From Streptomyces cellulosae (GTDB taxonomy: Bacteria; Actinomycetota; Actinomycetes; Streptomycetales; Streptomycetaceae): a DNA stretch of 64,000 bases. Under the pieces are notes generated by a model. The model saw nothing but the letters and a program-made list of their open reading frames with translations. It was not told where the DNA came from and made no database searches. The stretch is from positions 62,001 to 126,000 of the forward strand of contig BNBH01000010.1 in the NCBI GenBank assembly GCA_014655195.1. Direction: 5' to 3'. The position numbers and the translations under genes are program-made. Positions 27,546 through 36,764 of this stretch are shown here, piece after piece; position 1 is the first letter of the stretch, and each line of letters starts with the position of its first letter.

Positions 27546-27571
27546 GTTTGCCGACCGGCCCTGCGGCAAAC
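27546..27571 (+). promoter_or_regulatory. Inverted repeat just before the Ala-rich gene
   Basis: GTTTGCCG and CGGCAAAC are perfect 8-bp complements with a 10-base loop, ending eight bases before the ATG at 27580. It occupies the place of the ribosome site, so it could be an RNA hairpin limiting translation or an operator. Confidence 0.45.
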
Positions 27572-27579
27572 CGGTGTCC

Positions 27580-28041
27580 ATGACCGAACAGAACAAGAAT
27601 GCGAACCGGAAGACCTCGACCGCCGGGTCCACGGCGTCCAAGGCCGCCTCGACCGCCGACAAGACCGCCGGCAAGGCGACCGAGACGGCGAACGGCGCGG
27701 CCTCCAAGGCGGCCGACGCCGCCAACGGCGTGGCCTCGAAGGCGTCTGACGCCACGTCGGCCCTCGCGTCCGGCACCGAGCGTGCCGCGCGCGTGGCGAA
27801 CGGCGCCGCCCAGTCCGCCGTCAAGGGCGCGGAGGCCGGCCGCCGCGCCGTCGTCACCGCCTCCGGGCAGGTGGCCGCCGGCGCCAAGACCGCCTGGACC
27901 GTCATCGCCAACCGCAGGCTGGTCGCCGCCGGCGCGGCCGCCGGACTGACCGCGCTGACCGCCGCCTCCTACGCGGTGGGCCGCCGCGCGGAACGCCACG
28001 CCCACGGGCCCCTGACCCGGATGACCGGCGGACGTATCTGA
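27580..28041 (+). CDS. Ala/Lys/Ser-rich low-complexity protein with C-terminal membrane helix
   Basis: A 153-residue protein beginning [16 protein letters not shown]. Residues 15-75 are degenerate repeats of the type A-(S/T)-K-A-A-D, which should form an amphipathic helix as in phasins, LEA proteins or H1-like tails. Residues about 110-137 ([22 protein letters not shown]) form a likely membrane helix, followed by a basic end. There is no recognisable ribosome site; the in-frame GTG at 27574 is an alternative start. Membrane or stress protection is only an inference. Confidence 0.68.
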   Translation: MTEQNKNANRKTSTAGSTASKAASTADKTAGKATETANGAASKAADAANGVASKASDATSALASGTERAARVANGAAQSAVKGAEAGRRAVVTASGQVAAGAKTAWTVIANRRLVAAGAAAGLTALTAASYAVGRRAERHAHGPLTRMTGGRI

Positions 28042-28148
28042 CGTCCTCCGGGGCCGGAGCGGACCGAGCCCACTCGCGCGGCGACGCCCCGGCGGGGAAA
28101 GATGTCTCCGCAAGCGTGACAACCGACCTTTTGCGGAGGAGTGGGCAC

Positions 28149-29789
28149 ATGCAGCACGAGCGAGCGGGCGGTCCGGCCGGTCCCGAGGATCTCGTCGACG
28201 TCGCTCGGCTGGTCACGGCGTACTACGCGCTCCACCCCGACCTGGACGACCCGGGGCAGCGCGTGGCGTTCGGCACCTCGGGGCACCGCGGCTCGTCACT
28301 GGCCGCCGCGTTCAACGAGGACCACATCGCCGCGACCAGCCAGGCCATCGTCGAGTACCGCGCCGCGCAGGGCACCGACGGACCGCTCTTCCTCGGCGCG
28401 GACACCCACGCCCTCTCCGAACCGGCGCGGGTCACCGCCCTGGAGGTGTTCGCCGCCAACGGTGTGACGGTGCTGATCGACAGCGCCGACGGCTACACGC
28501 CCACCCCGGCCGTCTCGCACGCCGTGCTCAACCACAACCGGGGCCGCGGCACGGGACTCGCCGACGGCGTCGTCGTCACCCCGTCCCACAACCCGCCCGC
28601 CGACGGCGGGTTCAAGTACAACCCGCCCAGCGGCGGCCCCGCCGGCTCGGACGCCACCGGCTGGATCCAGGAACGTGCCAACGAGATCATCCGCGGCGGC
28701 CTGAAGGACGTCCGCCGCATCCCGTACGCGCGCGCCCTGGCCGCGTCGAACACCGGCCGCTACGACTTCCTCGGCACGTACGTCGCCGACCTGCCCAGCG
28801 TGCTCGACCTCGACGCGATCCGCGCCGCCGGCGTCCGTATCGGCGCCGACCCGCTGGGCGGGGCGTCCGTCGCCTACTGGGGCCGGATCGCCGAGGAACA
28901 CCGCCTGGACCTCACGGTGGTGAACCCGCTGACCGACCCCACCTGGCGGTTCATGACGCTCGACTGGGACGGCAAGATCCGCATGGACTGCTCGTCGCCG
29001 TACGCGATGGCGTCCCTCATCGGACAGCGCGACCGCTTCGACATCGCGACGGGCAACGACGCCGACGCCGACCGGCACGGCATCGTCACCCCGGACGCCG
29101 GCCTGATGAACCCCAACCACTATCTCGCCGTCGCGATCGGCTACCTGTACGCGCACCGCGAGCAGTGGCCGTCGGCGGCGGGCGTCGGCAAGACCCTCGT
29201 CTCGTCGGCGATGATCGACCGGGTCGCCGCCGACCTGAAGCGCGAACTGGTCGAAGTGCCGGTCGGCTTCAAGTGGTTCGTGGACGGACTGGTCGACGGC
29301 AGCCTCGGCTTCGGCGGCGAGGAGTCGGCCGGGGCGTCCTTCCTGCGCCGCGACGGCTCGGTGTGGACCACCGACAAGGACGGCGTCATCCTGGCGCTGC
29401 TCGCCTCCGAGATCACCGCGGTCACCGGGAAGACGCCGTCCCGGCACTACGCCGAACTGACCGCGCGCTTCGGCGAACCCGCCTACGAGCGCATCGACGC
29501 CCCCGCGACCCGCGAGGAGAAGGCACGCCTGGCGAAGCTGTCCCCGGCGCAGGTCACCGCGGACACCCTGGCGGGGGAGCCGGTCACCGCCGTGCTCACG
29601 GAGGCGCCCGGCAACGGCGCGTCCATCGGCGGCATCAAGGTGACCACGGAGAGCGCCTGGTTCGCGGCCCGCCCGTCGGGCACGGAGGACGTGTACAAGA
29701 TCTACGCCGAGTCGTTCCAGGGTCCGGAGCATCTGCGCCGGGTCCAGGAGGAGGCGAAGGGGGTCGTGCTGGCGGCGCTGGGCGGCTGA
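28149..29789 (+). CDS. pgm: Phosphoglucomutase (alpha-D-glucose phosphate specific)
   Basis: A 546-residue alpha-phosphohexomutase converting glucose 1-phosphate and glucose 6-phosphate. Seen in order: substrate-binding [12 protein letters not shown], the catalytic-serine loop [10 protein letters not shown], the metal loop [10 protein letters not shown], the sugar-binding GGEESAG, and the phosphate-binding [15 protein letters not shown]. The start ATG 28149 has GGAGGAG upstream; an earlier in-frame start lacks one. It supplies precursors for glycogen, trehalose and cell-wall sugars. It appears to be a single-gene unit. Confidence 0.95.
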   Translation: MQHERAGGPAGPEDLVDVARLVTAYYALHPDLDDPGQRVAFGTSGHRGSSLAAAFNEDHIAATSQAIVEYRAAQGTDGPLFLGADTHALSEPARVTALEVFAANGVTVLIDSADGYTPTPAVSHAVLNHNRGRGTGLADGVVVTPSHNPPADGGFKYNPPSGGPAGSDATGWIQERANEIIRGGLKDVRRIPYARALAASNTGRYDFLGTYVADLPSVLDLDAIRAAGVRIGADPLGGASVAYWGRIAEEHRLDLTVVNPLTDPTWRFMTLDWDGKIRMDCSSPYAMASLIGQRDRFDIATGNDADADRHGIVTPDAGLMNPNHYLAVAIGYLYAHREQWPSAAGVGKTLVSSAMIDRVAADLKRELVEVPVGFKWFVDGLVDGSLGFGGEESAGASFLRRDGSVWTTDKDGVILALLASEITAVTGKTPSRHYAELTARFGEPAYERIDAPATREEKARLAKLSPAQVTADTLAGEPVTAVLTEAPGNGASIGGIKVTTESAWFAARPSGTEDVYKIYAESFQGPEHLRRVQEEAKGVVLAALGG

Positions 29790-29812
29790 AGCTCGGCTTG
29801 TCTGCCGGCCCG

Positions 29813-30349
29813 TCAGCCGGTCCGGATCTCCGTGGCGGACGGGGTGGTGAGCCCGGCCGGCACGGAGGCCCCCGGCGGCAGCGTCACCGGGGCTTCCTCG
29901 GACTGCTGGAGCACGGTGTCGCCGGGCCCCTCGGCCGGGGCGCCGGCGCCCGTGGACAACTGCGACCAGGCGCCGAGGGCCAGGGCGATGGCGGCGGCGG
30001 TCCCCACGACACGCCCGATGCGGCGGAGCCGGGCGCGGGCGTCGAGGTCCCGCCAGGCGGGCCCCTCCCAGGGGTCGTCGGGCTGCCAGAGGTCGCCGAC
30101 GGGGTCGGGGGTGTCGTGACGGGGCGGGGGCGAGGGCCGCTGTGCGGGTTCGGGGGCTCGGGGCGGCTGTGGAGGCTGCGGGGAGCGTCCCGCCGCCCGC
30201 TGCACCGCGGAGGGCTCCCAGGGGGCGGACGTACGGATGGCCTGCTCGCTGTCCATGAGGAACCGCTGCCAGACGTCGTCGGGCAGGGACGGCACCCCGT
30301 CCTCCCGATCCCGCGGCGTTCCGCCGTCGTCCGGTCCCTGCACGGTCAC
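29813..30349 (-). CDS. Single-pass membrane protein, Pro-rich (178 aa)
   Basis: The N-terminal 110 residues are cytoplasmic, acidic, then Pro/Gln/Arg-rich (PQPPQPPRAPEP). A transmembrane helix follows (about 112-132, GRVVGTAAAIALALGAW), then a short outside tail. The layout resembles anti-sigma factors or their remnants, but I see no zinc motif. The GTG at 30349 follows AAGGGA. It converges on pgm with 23 bp between the stops. Function unknown. Confidence 0.72.
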   Translation of the reverse strand: MTVQGPDDGGTPRDREDGVPSLPDDVWQRFLMDSEQAIRTSAPWEPSAVQRAAGRSPQPPQPPRAPEPAQRPSPPPRHDTPDPVGDLWQPDDPWEGPAWRDLDARARLRRIGRVVGTAAAIALALGAWSQLSTGAGAPAEGPGDTVLQQSEEAPVTLPPGASVPAGLTTPSATEIRTG

Positions 30350-30462
30350 GTCCGTCCATTCCCTTTCACGTCCGGGAGCCCGCCAGGATCATCGCACAGC
30401 GCCGGAACGGGGAAACGGGGGACCGGCACGAGGTGATCTGCGGGCCGGTGGGGGCTTGTCGG

Positions 30463-30505
30463 GCAGTTCCCCGCACCCCTAGGGGCCAGGGGCGCGGGAA
30501 ACTGC
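30463..30505. repeat. Streptomyces intergenic stem-loop element
   Basis: GCAGTTCCCCGCACCCCT faces AGGGGCGCGGGAAACTGC in an inverted repeat with one or two mismatches, followed by GCGAACAGCCCCCC. Near-identical 'gcagttccccgcgcccct' stem-loops are scattered through Streptomyces genomes between genes, where they probably act as terminators or as repeat elements. Confidence 0.7.
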
Positions 30506-30560
30506 GCGAACAGCCCCCCCTTCGGCCCGCACCGGCGACGAGACGGGAACGACCGTAGAC

Positions 30561-30606
30561 GCCCCCACCGACACCGTTTGCCGGCCCCCACCGACACCGT
30601 TTGCCG
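30561..30606. repeat. Exact 23-bp tandem duplication
   Basis: Bases 30561-30583 and 30584-30606 are identical and abut. Each unit starts GCCCCCACCG and ends CCGTTTGCCG. The duplication lies about 90 bp before the hydrolase start, so it may sit in its promoter region. Confidence 0.85.
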
Positions 30607-30695
30607 AACCGGCGACATCACTCGCCCCGCCCCCGCACAACCCCGCATGCTCGGCGTACGCCCCAAAAGCCATCCGAGCGACTCAGGAGCCCCTC

Positions 30696-31685
30696 GTGCC
30701 GGTACCGACCTCGCCCCCCGTCCACCGACTCGTCCCCGCACCCGAGGGCCGCGTGCACCTGGTGGAGCAGGGCAGCGGTCCGCTCGTGCTGCTCGTGCAC
30801 GGGTTCCCCGAGGGCTGGTACTCCTGGCGCCACCAGCTGCCCGCCCTCGCCGCGGCCGGCTACCGGGCCGTGGCCGTGGACGTGCGCGGCCACGGCCGTT
30901 CCTCCCGGCCCGGCGACCCTGACGCGTACCGCGTACGGGAACTCGTGGACGACGCCGTCGCGGTGGTCGAGGCCCTCGGGGAGCGGACCGCCGTCGTCGT
31001 CGGCCACGACTGGGGCTCGTCCGTCGCCTCGAACGCCGCCCTGCTCCGGCCGGACGTCTTCCGCGCGGTGGCGATGCTCAGCGTCCCCTACGCCCCGCGC
31101 GGCGGCCCGCGCCCCAGCACGGTCTTCGCGTCGATGGGCGGCGACGAGGAGTTCTACGTGTCGTACTTCCAGGAGCCGGGCCGTGCCGAGGCGGAGATCG
31201 AGCCGGACGTACGCGGCTGGCTCGCCGGGTTCTACGCGGCCCTGTCCGCCGACACCATGCCGGGACCGGCCGCGCCCTCCCCGTACTTCACCGGGCCGGG
31301 CGGAACCCTCCGTGAACGGTTCCCCGCGGACCGGCGCCCCGCGTGGCTCACCGACGCCGAACTCGACGTGTACGCCGGCGAGTTCGAGCGCACCGGGATG
31401 AGCGGCGCGCTGGCCCGCTACCGCGCCATGGACCGGGACTGGGAGGACCTCGCCGCGTACGACGGGGCGCCGGTCACCCAGCCGTCCCTGTTCATCGGAG
31501 GCGAACTCGACGCGTCCACCACGTGGATGGCCGACGCGATCGACGCCTTCCCGGTCACCCTGCCGGGACTGGTGTCCTCGCACATCCTGAAGGGCTGCGG
31601 GCACTGGGTGCAGCAGGAACGCCCCGAGGACGTCAACCGCCTCCTCACGGACTGGCTCGCCGCCCTGCCCGCGGCCCCGTGCTAG
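30696..31685 (+). CDS. Alpha/beta hydrolase, epoxide-hydrolase-like
   Basis: A 329-residue enzyme of the soluble epoxide hydrolase/haloalkane dehalogenase branch. It shows the oxyanion block HGFPEGWYSWR, the nucleophile elbow VVGHDWGSSVA (Asp nucleophile, not Ser), a helical cap domain (about 140-240), and the catalytic His in GCGHWVQQE. Asp as nucleophile plus HGFPE favours epoxide hydrolysis over esterase activity. GTG 30696 follows CAGGAG. Substrate is unknown and neighbours give no hint. Confidence 0.87.
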   Translation: MPVPTSPPVHRLVPAPEGRVHLVEQGSGPLVLLVHGFPEGWYSWRHQLPALAAAGYRAVAVDVRGHGRSSRPGDPDAYRVRELVDDAVAVVEALGERTAVVVGHDWGSSVASNAALLRPDVFRAVAMLSVPYAPRGGPRPSTVFASMGGDEEFYVSYFQEPGRAEAEIEPDVRGWLAGFYAALSADTMPGPAAPSPYFTGPGGTLRERFPADRRPAWLTDAELDVYAGEFERTGMSGALARYRAMDRDWEDLAAYDGAPVTQPSLFIGGELDASTTWMADAIDAFPVTLPGLVSSHILKGCGHWVQQERPEDVNRLLTDWLAALPAAPC

Positions 31686-31754
31686 GTTCCCGCACGACAG
31701 CGAGCGCACGACACCCGGCGCGGCCGGGTTCTCGGGGACGGACGGCGGCGAACC

Positions 31755-32159
31755 ATGACGTCGGAGCACACCGGAACACCGGACGGTGACGGCGAGGCAC
31801 CTCTGCCTCGGATCCTCTGCGACACGGCCGCACTGGCGGCCGCCGCCGGCGACGGGACCGCCGGCGCGCTGTGGCGGCTCGCCGAGTCCGGGCGGCAGCT
31901 CGACGCCAACGTCGTCCGTCTGCCGCCCGGCCACCGCGTGGACACCCACCGCGAGCCCGATCTCGACGTCCTGCTGCTGGTCCTCGCCGGCGACGGCGCC
32001 CTCACCGCCCCGGACGGCGAACACCCCCTCCCCGCAGGCACCCTCACCTGGCTCCCGCACGGCTCCACCCGCTCCCTGGCAGCGGGCCCCGACGGCCTCA
32101 CGTACCTCACCGTCCACCGCCGCCGCCCGGGTATGACCATCGGCACCCGCCCGTCCTGA
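31755..32159 (+). CDS. Small cupin-domain protein
   Basis: A 134-residue single cupin barrel: RLPPGHRVDTHREPDLDVLLLVLAGDG is motif 1 with two His and a Glu as metal ligands, and LPAGTLTWLPHGSTRSL is motif 2. The fold binds small ligands or metals; no specific function follows. The ribosome site is weak. It begins 69 bp after the hydrolase gene and could be co-transcribed. Confidence 0.78.
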   Translation: MTSEHTGTPDGDGEAPLPRILCDTAALAAAAGDGTAGALWRLAESGRQLDANVVRLPPGHRVDTHREPDLDVLLLVLAGDGALTAPDGEHPLPAGTLTWLPHGSTRSLAAGPDGLTYLTVHRRRPGMTIGTRPS

Positions 32160-32225
32160 CCCGCGCCGCGTGAGCCGGACCGCTTCCGCGGGCGCCCGCC
32201 GGAGCGATCGTTATGATGCCCGCAT

Positions 32226-32235
32226 CGTTCAAACG
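32226..32235. promoter_or_regulatory. Putative operator before the DeoR/LacI-type regulator gene
   Basis: CGTTCAAACG has half-sites CGTT and AACG separated by two bases. It lies 26 bp before the regulator start. The reverse complement of the same ten bases occurs before the ABC operon, so this is a likely autoregulatory site. Confidence 0.6.
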
Positions 32236-32261
32236 AACATTCCGTCGCGGGGAGGGGCCTC

Positions 32262-33347
32262 ATGCGCGAGCCGGTCGAGGTCAGGAGGCAGCGGATCCTC
32301 GCTGCCGTGGAGTCCCGGGGATCCGCGCGGGTGAGTGATCTCGCCGCCGAGCTCGAGGTGTCCGTGGTGACCGTGCGGCGGGACGTGGAGGAGCTGGCCC
32401 AGGAGGGCAGGCTGCGCCGCGGGCACGGCGTCGTGCGCTCCACCCTCGCCGCCCGCGACATCCCCGCGCCGCGCCCGCCGGACGGCGACACCGTGGCCGT
32501 CGTCGTGCCCGAGCGTCACCACTACCTGTACGAGTCCCTGCACGGCGCCCGCTCCGTGCTGGAAGCGTCCGGCAAGCGCATCGCGCTGCACATCGCACCC
32601 CAGGTCGCGGGCGCCGAACGCCCCCTGGTCGAGCGGGTGTTGGAGGACGGCGCCGCCGGTCTGCTGCTCGCCCCGCGCTGGCGCACCCTCGCCGACGAGG
32701 AGGCCGACCACGCCTGGCTCGCCGCGCTGGAGGTGCCCGCCGTGCTGATGGAGCGGCGCCCGGGGACGGGCACCGCGCTGCACGCCATGGACTCCGTCTG
32801 CTCCGACCACGTCTACGGCGCCCACCTGGCCGTCGAGCACCTGGTGGGCCTCGGGCATCGGCGGATCGTGTTCGCCACCCGCGACGACAGTCCCACCGCG
32901 CGCACCCTGCGGTCGGCGTGCGCCCGGATCGCCGAGGCGCACCCGCTCGTCGAGGCGTGGGCGTGGACGCTGAGCGCGCCCGAGGCCGGCCAGGAGGGCC
33001 CGTACGCGCCGGAGGAGACCGCCGGACTGCACGAGGTGCTGCGGAGGACGGGCGCCACGGCGGCGGTGCTGCATGGTGACGTCGACGCGCTGATGCTGGT
33101 GCAGCGGCTCGCGGACCACGGGGTGCGCGTCCCGGAGGACTGCTCCGTCGTCGCCTACGACGACGTGGTCGCCGGCCTCGGCACGACCCCGCTGACCGCC
33201 GTCGCCCCGCCGAAGGCGGACGTCGGCCGGGCGGCCGCCGAACTCCTCCTGGAACGCCTGGACTCGGAGGCCGCGGGCCCCACCCCCGTACGCCGGGTGG
33301 AACTCCTGCCCTCCCTCTCCGTCCGCGGCTCCACACGCGCCCTCTGA
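32262..33347 (+). CDS. DeoR-type HTH fused to a LacI-type sugar-sensing domain
   Basis: A 361-residue regulator. Residues 1-60 are a DeoR-type winged helix (RQRILAAVESRGSARVSDLAAELEVSVVTVRRDVEELAQEG). Residues 75-355 are a periplasmic-binding-like sensor as in LacI/GntR-LacI hybrids, with LGHRRIVFAT, and VPEDCSVVAYDDV near the C-terminus. ATG 32262 follows GGGGAGGGG. It lies just upstream of a sugar ABC operon and both promoters carry the same 10-bp site, so it very likely represses the operon and itself until a sugar binds. Confidence 0.87.
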   Translation: MREPVEVRRQRILAAVESRGSARVSDLAAELEVSVVTVRRDVEELAQEGRLRRGHGVVRSTLAARDIPAPRPPDGDTVAVVVPERHHYLYESLHGARSVLEASGKRIALHIAPQVAGAERPLVERVLEDGAAGLLLAPRWRTLADEEADHAWLAALEVPAVLMERRPGTGTALHAMDSVCSDHVYGAHLAVEHLVGLGHRRIVFATRDDSPTARTLRSACARIAEAHPLVEAWAWTLSAPEAGQEGPYAPEETAGLHEVLRRTGATAAVLHGDVDALMLVQRLADHGVRVPEDCSVVAYDDVVAGLGTTPLTAVAPPKADVGRAAAELLLERLDSEAAGPTPVRRVELLPSLSVRGSTRAL

Positions 33348-33405
33348 ACGACCACCCCCTTCCGCCCGCACCGGCCGCCACAGAGACCGCGCCCACCCAC
33401 GTGAG

Positions 33406-33415
33406 CGTTTGAACG
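33406..33415. promoter_or_regulatory. Putative operator of the sugar ABC operon
   Basis: CGTTTGAACG is the exact reverse complement of the site before the regulator gene. It lies in an AT-richer stretch (TTTCATTTTCTTCTGATCG follows), about 110 bp before the binding-protein start, as expected for an operator over a promoter. Confidence 0.62.
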
Positions 33416-33523
33416 TTTCATTTTCTTCTGATCGATCTATTGACCGTTTACCGGTCGAGCCCCCACGATTCCCGTGTCCCGAACAGCCGTGTCCCAGACA
33501 CGCCAGGAGCCGCGGGAGGCGCC

Positions 33524-34873
33524 ATGCCCGGTCGACACCGCCGTCGGTCCGTGCTCGCCGCGATGGCCGCCGCGCCGCTTGCAGGAGCCCTCGGCGCCTG
33601 CAGCGGGGGCGCGGACGACGCCCCATCAGGCAGCAGCGGAACCGGTACCGGAAAGAAGCCCGTTCGCGTCACCTTCTGGTCCGCCCTGCGCGGCAGCCAG
33701 GAAGTGGTCGACGCCTTCAACCGCACCCACGACCGCATCCAGGTCGACTTCCAGCAGATCCCCTCAGGAGGCCAGGGCGGTTACGCGAAACTCAGCAACG
33801 CCGCCCGCGCGGGCAACGCCCCCGACGTCGCCACGATCGAGTACCCGCAGGTGCCGGGGTTCGCCATCGACGGCGTCGCCCGCGACATCACCGACCTCGT
33901 CGACGACCGGCTGCGGGCGGAACTGCTGCCGCAGGCGTTCGGCCTGACCACCTTCCAGGGGCGGGTGTTCAGCGTCCCCCTCGACGTCGAGCCGATGGTG
34001 ATGCACTACCGCGCCGACCTGTTCGACCGGTACGGCCTCCAAGTGCCGCGTACCTGGTACGAGTTCGCCGACCTCGCCCGCGTCGTCCGGCGCAAGGCGC
34101 CCGAGCGGCGGCTGGTGCTGTTCCCCACCGACGGCGCCACGCAGTTCGCCGCCTACTCCTGGCAGGCGGGCGCCCAGTGGTTCGACACCCGCGACGGCGC
34201 CTGGAACGTCTCCCTCGCCGATGCCCCCACCCGCCGCGTCGCCGCGTACTGGCAGGACCTGATCGACCGCGACGACGTCTTCATGAACGCCGTCGAGAGC
34301 AGGCAGTCCGACGCCCAGATCGGCAACGGGCTCGTCCTGACGCGGCTCAGCGGCGCCTGGGACGCCGGCGCGCAGATGAACGCACGCCCCGGCCAGAAGG
34401 GCCAGTGGCGCATCGCCCCGCTGCCCCGGTGGGACACCGCCCGCCCCGCCGTCGGCACCCACGGCGGCTCCACCTTCGCCGTCACCAAGGACAGCAGGAA
34501 CCCCGAGGCCGCGATGGAGTTCATCGCCTGGCAGGTCTCCCACCCCGACGCCCTGCGCGCCCGCCTGTCCAGCGGCACCAGCAGCCAGTACCCGGCGGCC
34601 TCCGCCCTCGTCGCCGTCGGCCGGGACGCCTTCGACCGCTCCTACTACGGCGGCCAGGACATCTACACCCTCTTCGAGCAGGAGGCGGCCAAGATTCGCG
34701 ACGGCTGGGTCTGGGGCCCGCGGATGACCGCCACCGGCCGGGTCATGCAGGACTCCTTCGCCCGGGTCTCCGCGGGCCGCGGGACGATCGTCGGCTCGAT
34801 GCGCGCCGCCCAGGACGGCACGATGCCCGACCTCAAGGCCCTCGGCCTGTCGACCACCCAGCACAGCACCTGA
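33524..34873 (+). CDS. Sugar ABC transporter substrate-binding lipoprotein
   Basis: A 449-residue family 1 extracellular solute-binding protein. The signal peptide is twin-arginine-like (PGRHRRRSVLAA) and ends at a lipobox LGAC (Cys26). The mature protein shows RVTFWSALRGSQEVVDAF and DVATIEYPQVPGFA, typical of oligosaccharide binders. ATG 33524 has GGGAGG close upstream. It heads the operon with two permeases. No ATPase gene is present; in Streptomyces such importers usually share the MsiK ATPase encoded elsewhere. Confidence 0.92.
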   Translation: MPGRHRRRSVLAAMAAAPLAGALGACSGGADDAPSGSSGTGTGKKPVRVTFWSALRGSQEVVDAFNRTHDRIQVDFQQIPSGGQGGYAKLSNAARAGNAPDVATIEYPQVPGFAIDGVARDITDLVDDRLRAELLPQAFGLTTFQGRVFSVPLDVEPMVMHYRADLFDRYGLQVPRTWYEFADLARVVRRKAPERRLVLFPTDGATQFAAYSWQAGAQWFDTRDGAWNVSLADAPTRRVAAYWQDLIDRDDVFMNAVESRQSDAQIGNGLVLTRLSGAWDAGAQMNARPGQKGQWRIAPLPRWDTARPAVGTHGGSTFAVTKDSRNPEAAMEFIAWQVSHPDALRARLSSGTSSQYPAASALVAVGRDAFDRSYYGGQDIYTLFEQEAAKIRDGWVWGPRMTATGRVMQDSFARVSAGRGTIVGSMRAAQDGTMPDLKALGLSTTQHST

Positions 34874-34901
34874 GCCGCCCGAAAGGCAGGTGACACCCCT
34901 C

Positions 34902-35876
34902 ATGACCGCGACGACCGAGCACACCGTGCGGGTCCCCGCCCCGCGCACCGCCGCCCCCTCCGCCCGCACCCGCCGCACCGCCCGGCGCCGCAGACTGGGC
35001 GCCGCCGGCGTGCTGATGGCCCCCTTCTTCCTGCTGCTGACCACCGTCTTCCTGATCCCCGTCGGCACCGCCGCCTACCTCAGCTTCTCCAGCGACGACC
35101 AGCCCGGCCTCGGCTTCGGCCCCGAACGCACCGTCTTCGTCGGCCTGCGCAGCTACGCCGCCGTCCTCACCGACCCGACCTTCCTCGGCGGCCTCGGCAC
35201 CGTCGCCGCGTACTGCCTGATCTACATCCCGCTCATGGTCGTCGGCGCGCTGCTGCTGGCCCTGCTGCTCGACTCCGGCGTCGTACGCCTGCGCGCCTTC
35301 GCACAGCTCGGGCTGTTCCTGCCGCACGCCGTGCCCGGCATCATCGCCGCGCTGATCTGGCTGTACCTCTACACCCCCGGCATCAGCCCGGTCATCGACC
35401 TGTTCGCCCGCGCCGACATCACCGTCGACTTCCTGGGCGTGCACACCGTCCTGCCGTCCATCGTGAACATCGCCCTGTGGAGCAACCTCGGCTACAACAT
35501 GGTGGTCTTCTACGCCGCCCTCCAGGCCGTGCCCCGCGAGGTGATCGAGGCCGCCGTCGTCGACGGGGCAGGCCCCGTGCGCACCGCGCTCCAGGTGAAG
35601 ACCCCGCTGGTGCGGGCGTCCATCGTGATGGTCGCCATGTTCACCCTCATCTGGGCGCTGCAGCTGTTCACCGAGCCGATGCTGCTCAGCCAGTCCTCCC
35701 AGATGATCAACTCCCGTTTCTCGCCCAGCATGTACATCTACGACGCGGCCTTCACCCGCAACAACTACAGCCTCGCCGCGGCCGCCTCGGTGGTCCTGCT
35801 GCTGTGCACCGTCGCCCTGTCCTACGGCGTCACCCGCCTCACCAGCCGCGACTCCACCGCCGAGGAGGCCCGATGA
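34902..35876 (+). CDS. Sugar ABC transporter permease (MalF type)
   Basis: A 324-residue inner-membrane protein with six predicted helices starting at about residue 35, after an Ala/Arg-rich cytoplasmic N-terminus. The ATPase-docking EAA loop reads EVIEAAVVDGAGPVRTALQVKTP. ATG 34902 is chosen; GTG 34890 is too close to the possible ribosome site. Its stop overlaps the next permease start (ATGA). Confidence 0.92.
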   Translation: MTATTEHTVRVPAPRTAAPSARTRRTARRRRLGAAGVLMAPFFLLLTTVFLIPVGTAAYLSFSSDDQPGLGFGPERTVFVGLRSYAAVLTDPTFLGGLGTVAAYCLIYIPLMVVGALLLALLLDSGVVRLRAFAQLGLFLPHAVPGIIAALIWLYLYTPGISPVIDLFARADITVDFLGVHTVLPSIVNIALWSNLGYNMVVFYAALQAVPREVIEAAVVDGAGPVRTALQVKTPLVRASIVMVAMFTLIWALQLFTEPMLLSQSSQMINSRFSPSMYIYDAAFTRNNYSLAAAASVVLLLCTVALSYGVTRLTSRDSTAEEAR

Positions 35877-36736
35877 GCGCCACCGGCACCACCGCGCTGC
35901 GCCCCCGCCTGCTGGGCCGGGCCACCGTCAACGCCGTCGTCGCGATCTCCGTGCTCTACACCCTGCTGCCCGTGCTGTGGCTGGTGCTCGCCGCCGCCAA
36001 GAACCGCGACGCCCTCTTCGGCAGCGACCTGCTCTCCCTGAGCGGCTTCTCCTTCGGGCAGAACCTCACCGACCTGTTCGCCATGGACGGCGGCCTGTAC
36101 GGACGCTGGTACGTCAACAGCCTGCTGTACGCGGTGCTCGGCGCCGCCGTCGGCGCGCTGGTGAGCGTCGCCTGCGGCTACGCCTTCGACAAGTACCGCT
36201 TCCGGCACAAGGAGAAGCTGTTCGGCCTGGTCCTCGCCGCCGTCATGGTGCCGCAGACGGTGCTCGCCCTGCCGCTGTACCTGATGGCCTCCGGGGCCGG
36301 GCTGGTCAACACCTTCTGGGCGGTGTTCATCCCCGTCCTCTTCAACCCGTTCGGCGTCTACCTCGGCCGCATCTTCAGCCAGGGCTACGTCCCCGACGAG
36401 GTGCTGGAGGCCGCCCGCATCGACGGCGCCGGCGAACTCACCATGTACGCGCGGGTCGCGCTGCGGATGCTGGGACCCGGACTGGTCACCGTGTTCCTGT
36501 TCCAGCTCACCGCCATCTGGAACAACTTCTTCCTGCCCATGGTGATGCTCTCCGACCAGGACCTGTACCCGGTCAGCCTCGGCCTGTACGCGTGGAACAG
36601 CTCCGCGTCCGTCTCACCCGAGTACTACCCCGTGGTCATCATGGGTTCGCTGCTCGCCGTGGTGCCGCTGATCCTCGCCTTCGTCCTGCTCCAGCGCTTC
36701 TGGCGCAGCGGTCTGACCGCCGGCGCCGTGAAGTGA
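35873..36736 (+). CDS. Sugar ABC transporter permease (MalG type)
   Basis: A 287-residue partner permease with six helices and the EAA loop VPDEVLEAARIDGAGELTMYARVALRMLG. The block PVSLGLYAWNSSAS is common in carbohydrate permeases of this type. It is coupled to the upstream permease by a 4-bp overlap, with GAGGAGG as ribosome site. Confidence 0.92.
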   Translation: MSATGTTALRPRLLGRATVNAVVAISVLYTLLPVLWLVLAAAKNRDALFGSDLLSLSGFSFGQNLTDLFAMDGGLYGRWYVNSLLYAVLGAAVGALVSVACGYAFDKYRFRHKEKLFGLVLAAVMVPQTVLALPLYLMASGAGLVNTFWAVFIPVLFNPFGVYLGRIFSQGYVPDEVLEAARIDGAGELTMYARVALRMLGPGLVTVFLFQLTAIWNNFFLPMVMLSDQDLYPVSLGLYAWNSSASVSPEYYPVVIMGSLLAVVPLILAFVLLQRFWRSGLTAGAVK

Positions 36737-36764
36737 ACGCCCACGCAAGGAGTCACCGCACCAC

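Larger units (their letters stand above)
30350..30695. other. Gene-free region with repeated elements
   Basis: This 346-bp stretch between a leftward and a rightward gene has no convincing ORF. It holds the Streptomyces-type stem-loop and the 23-bp tandem duplication listed separately. Both divergent promoters should be here, but I cannot point to them. Confidence 0.5.
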
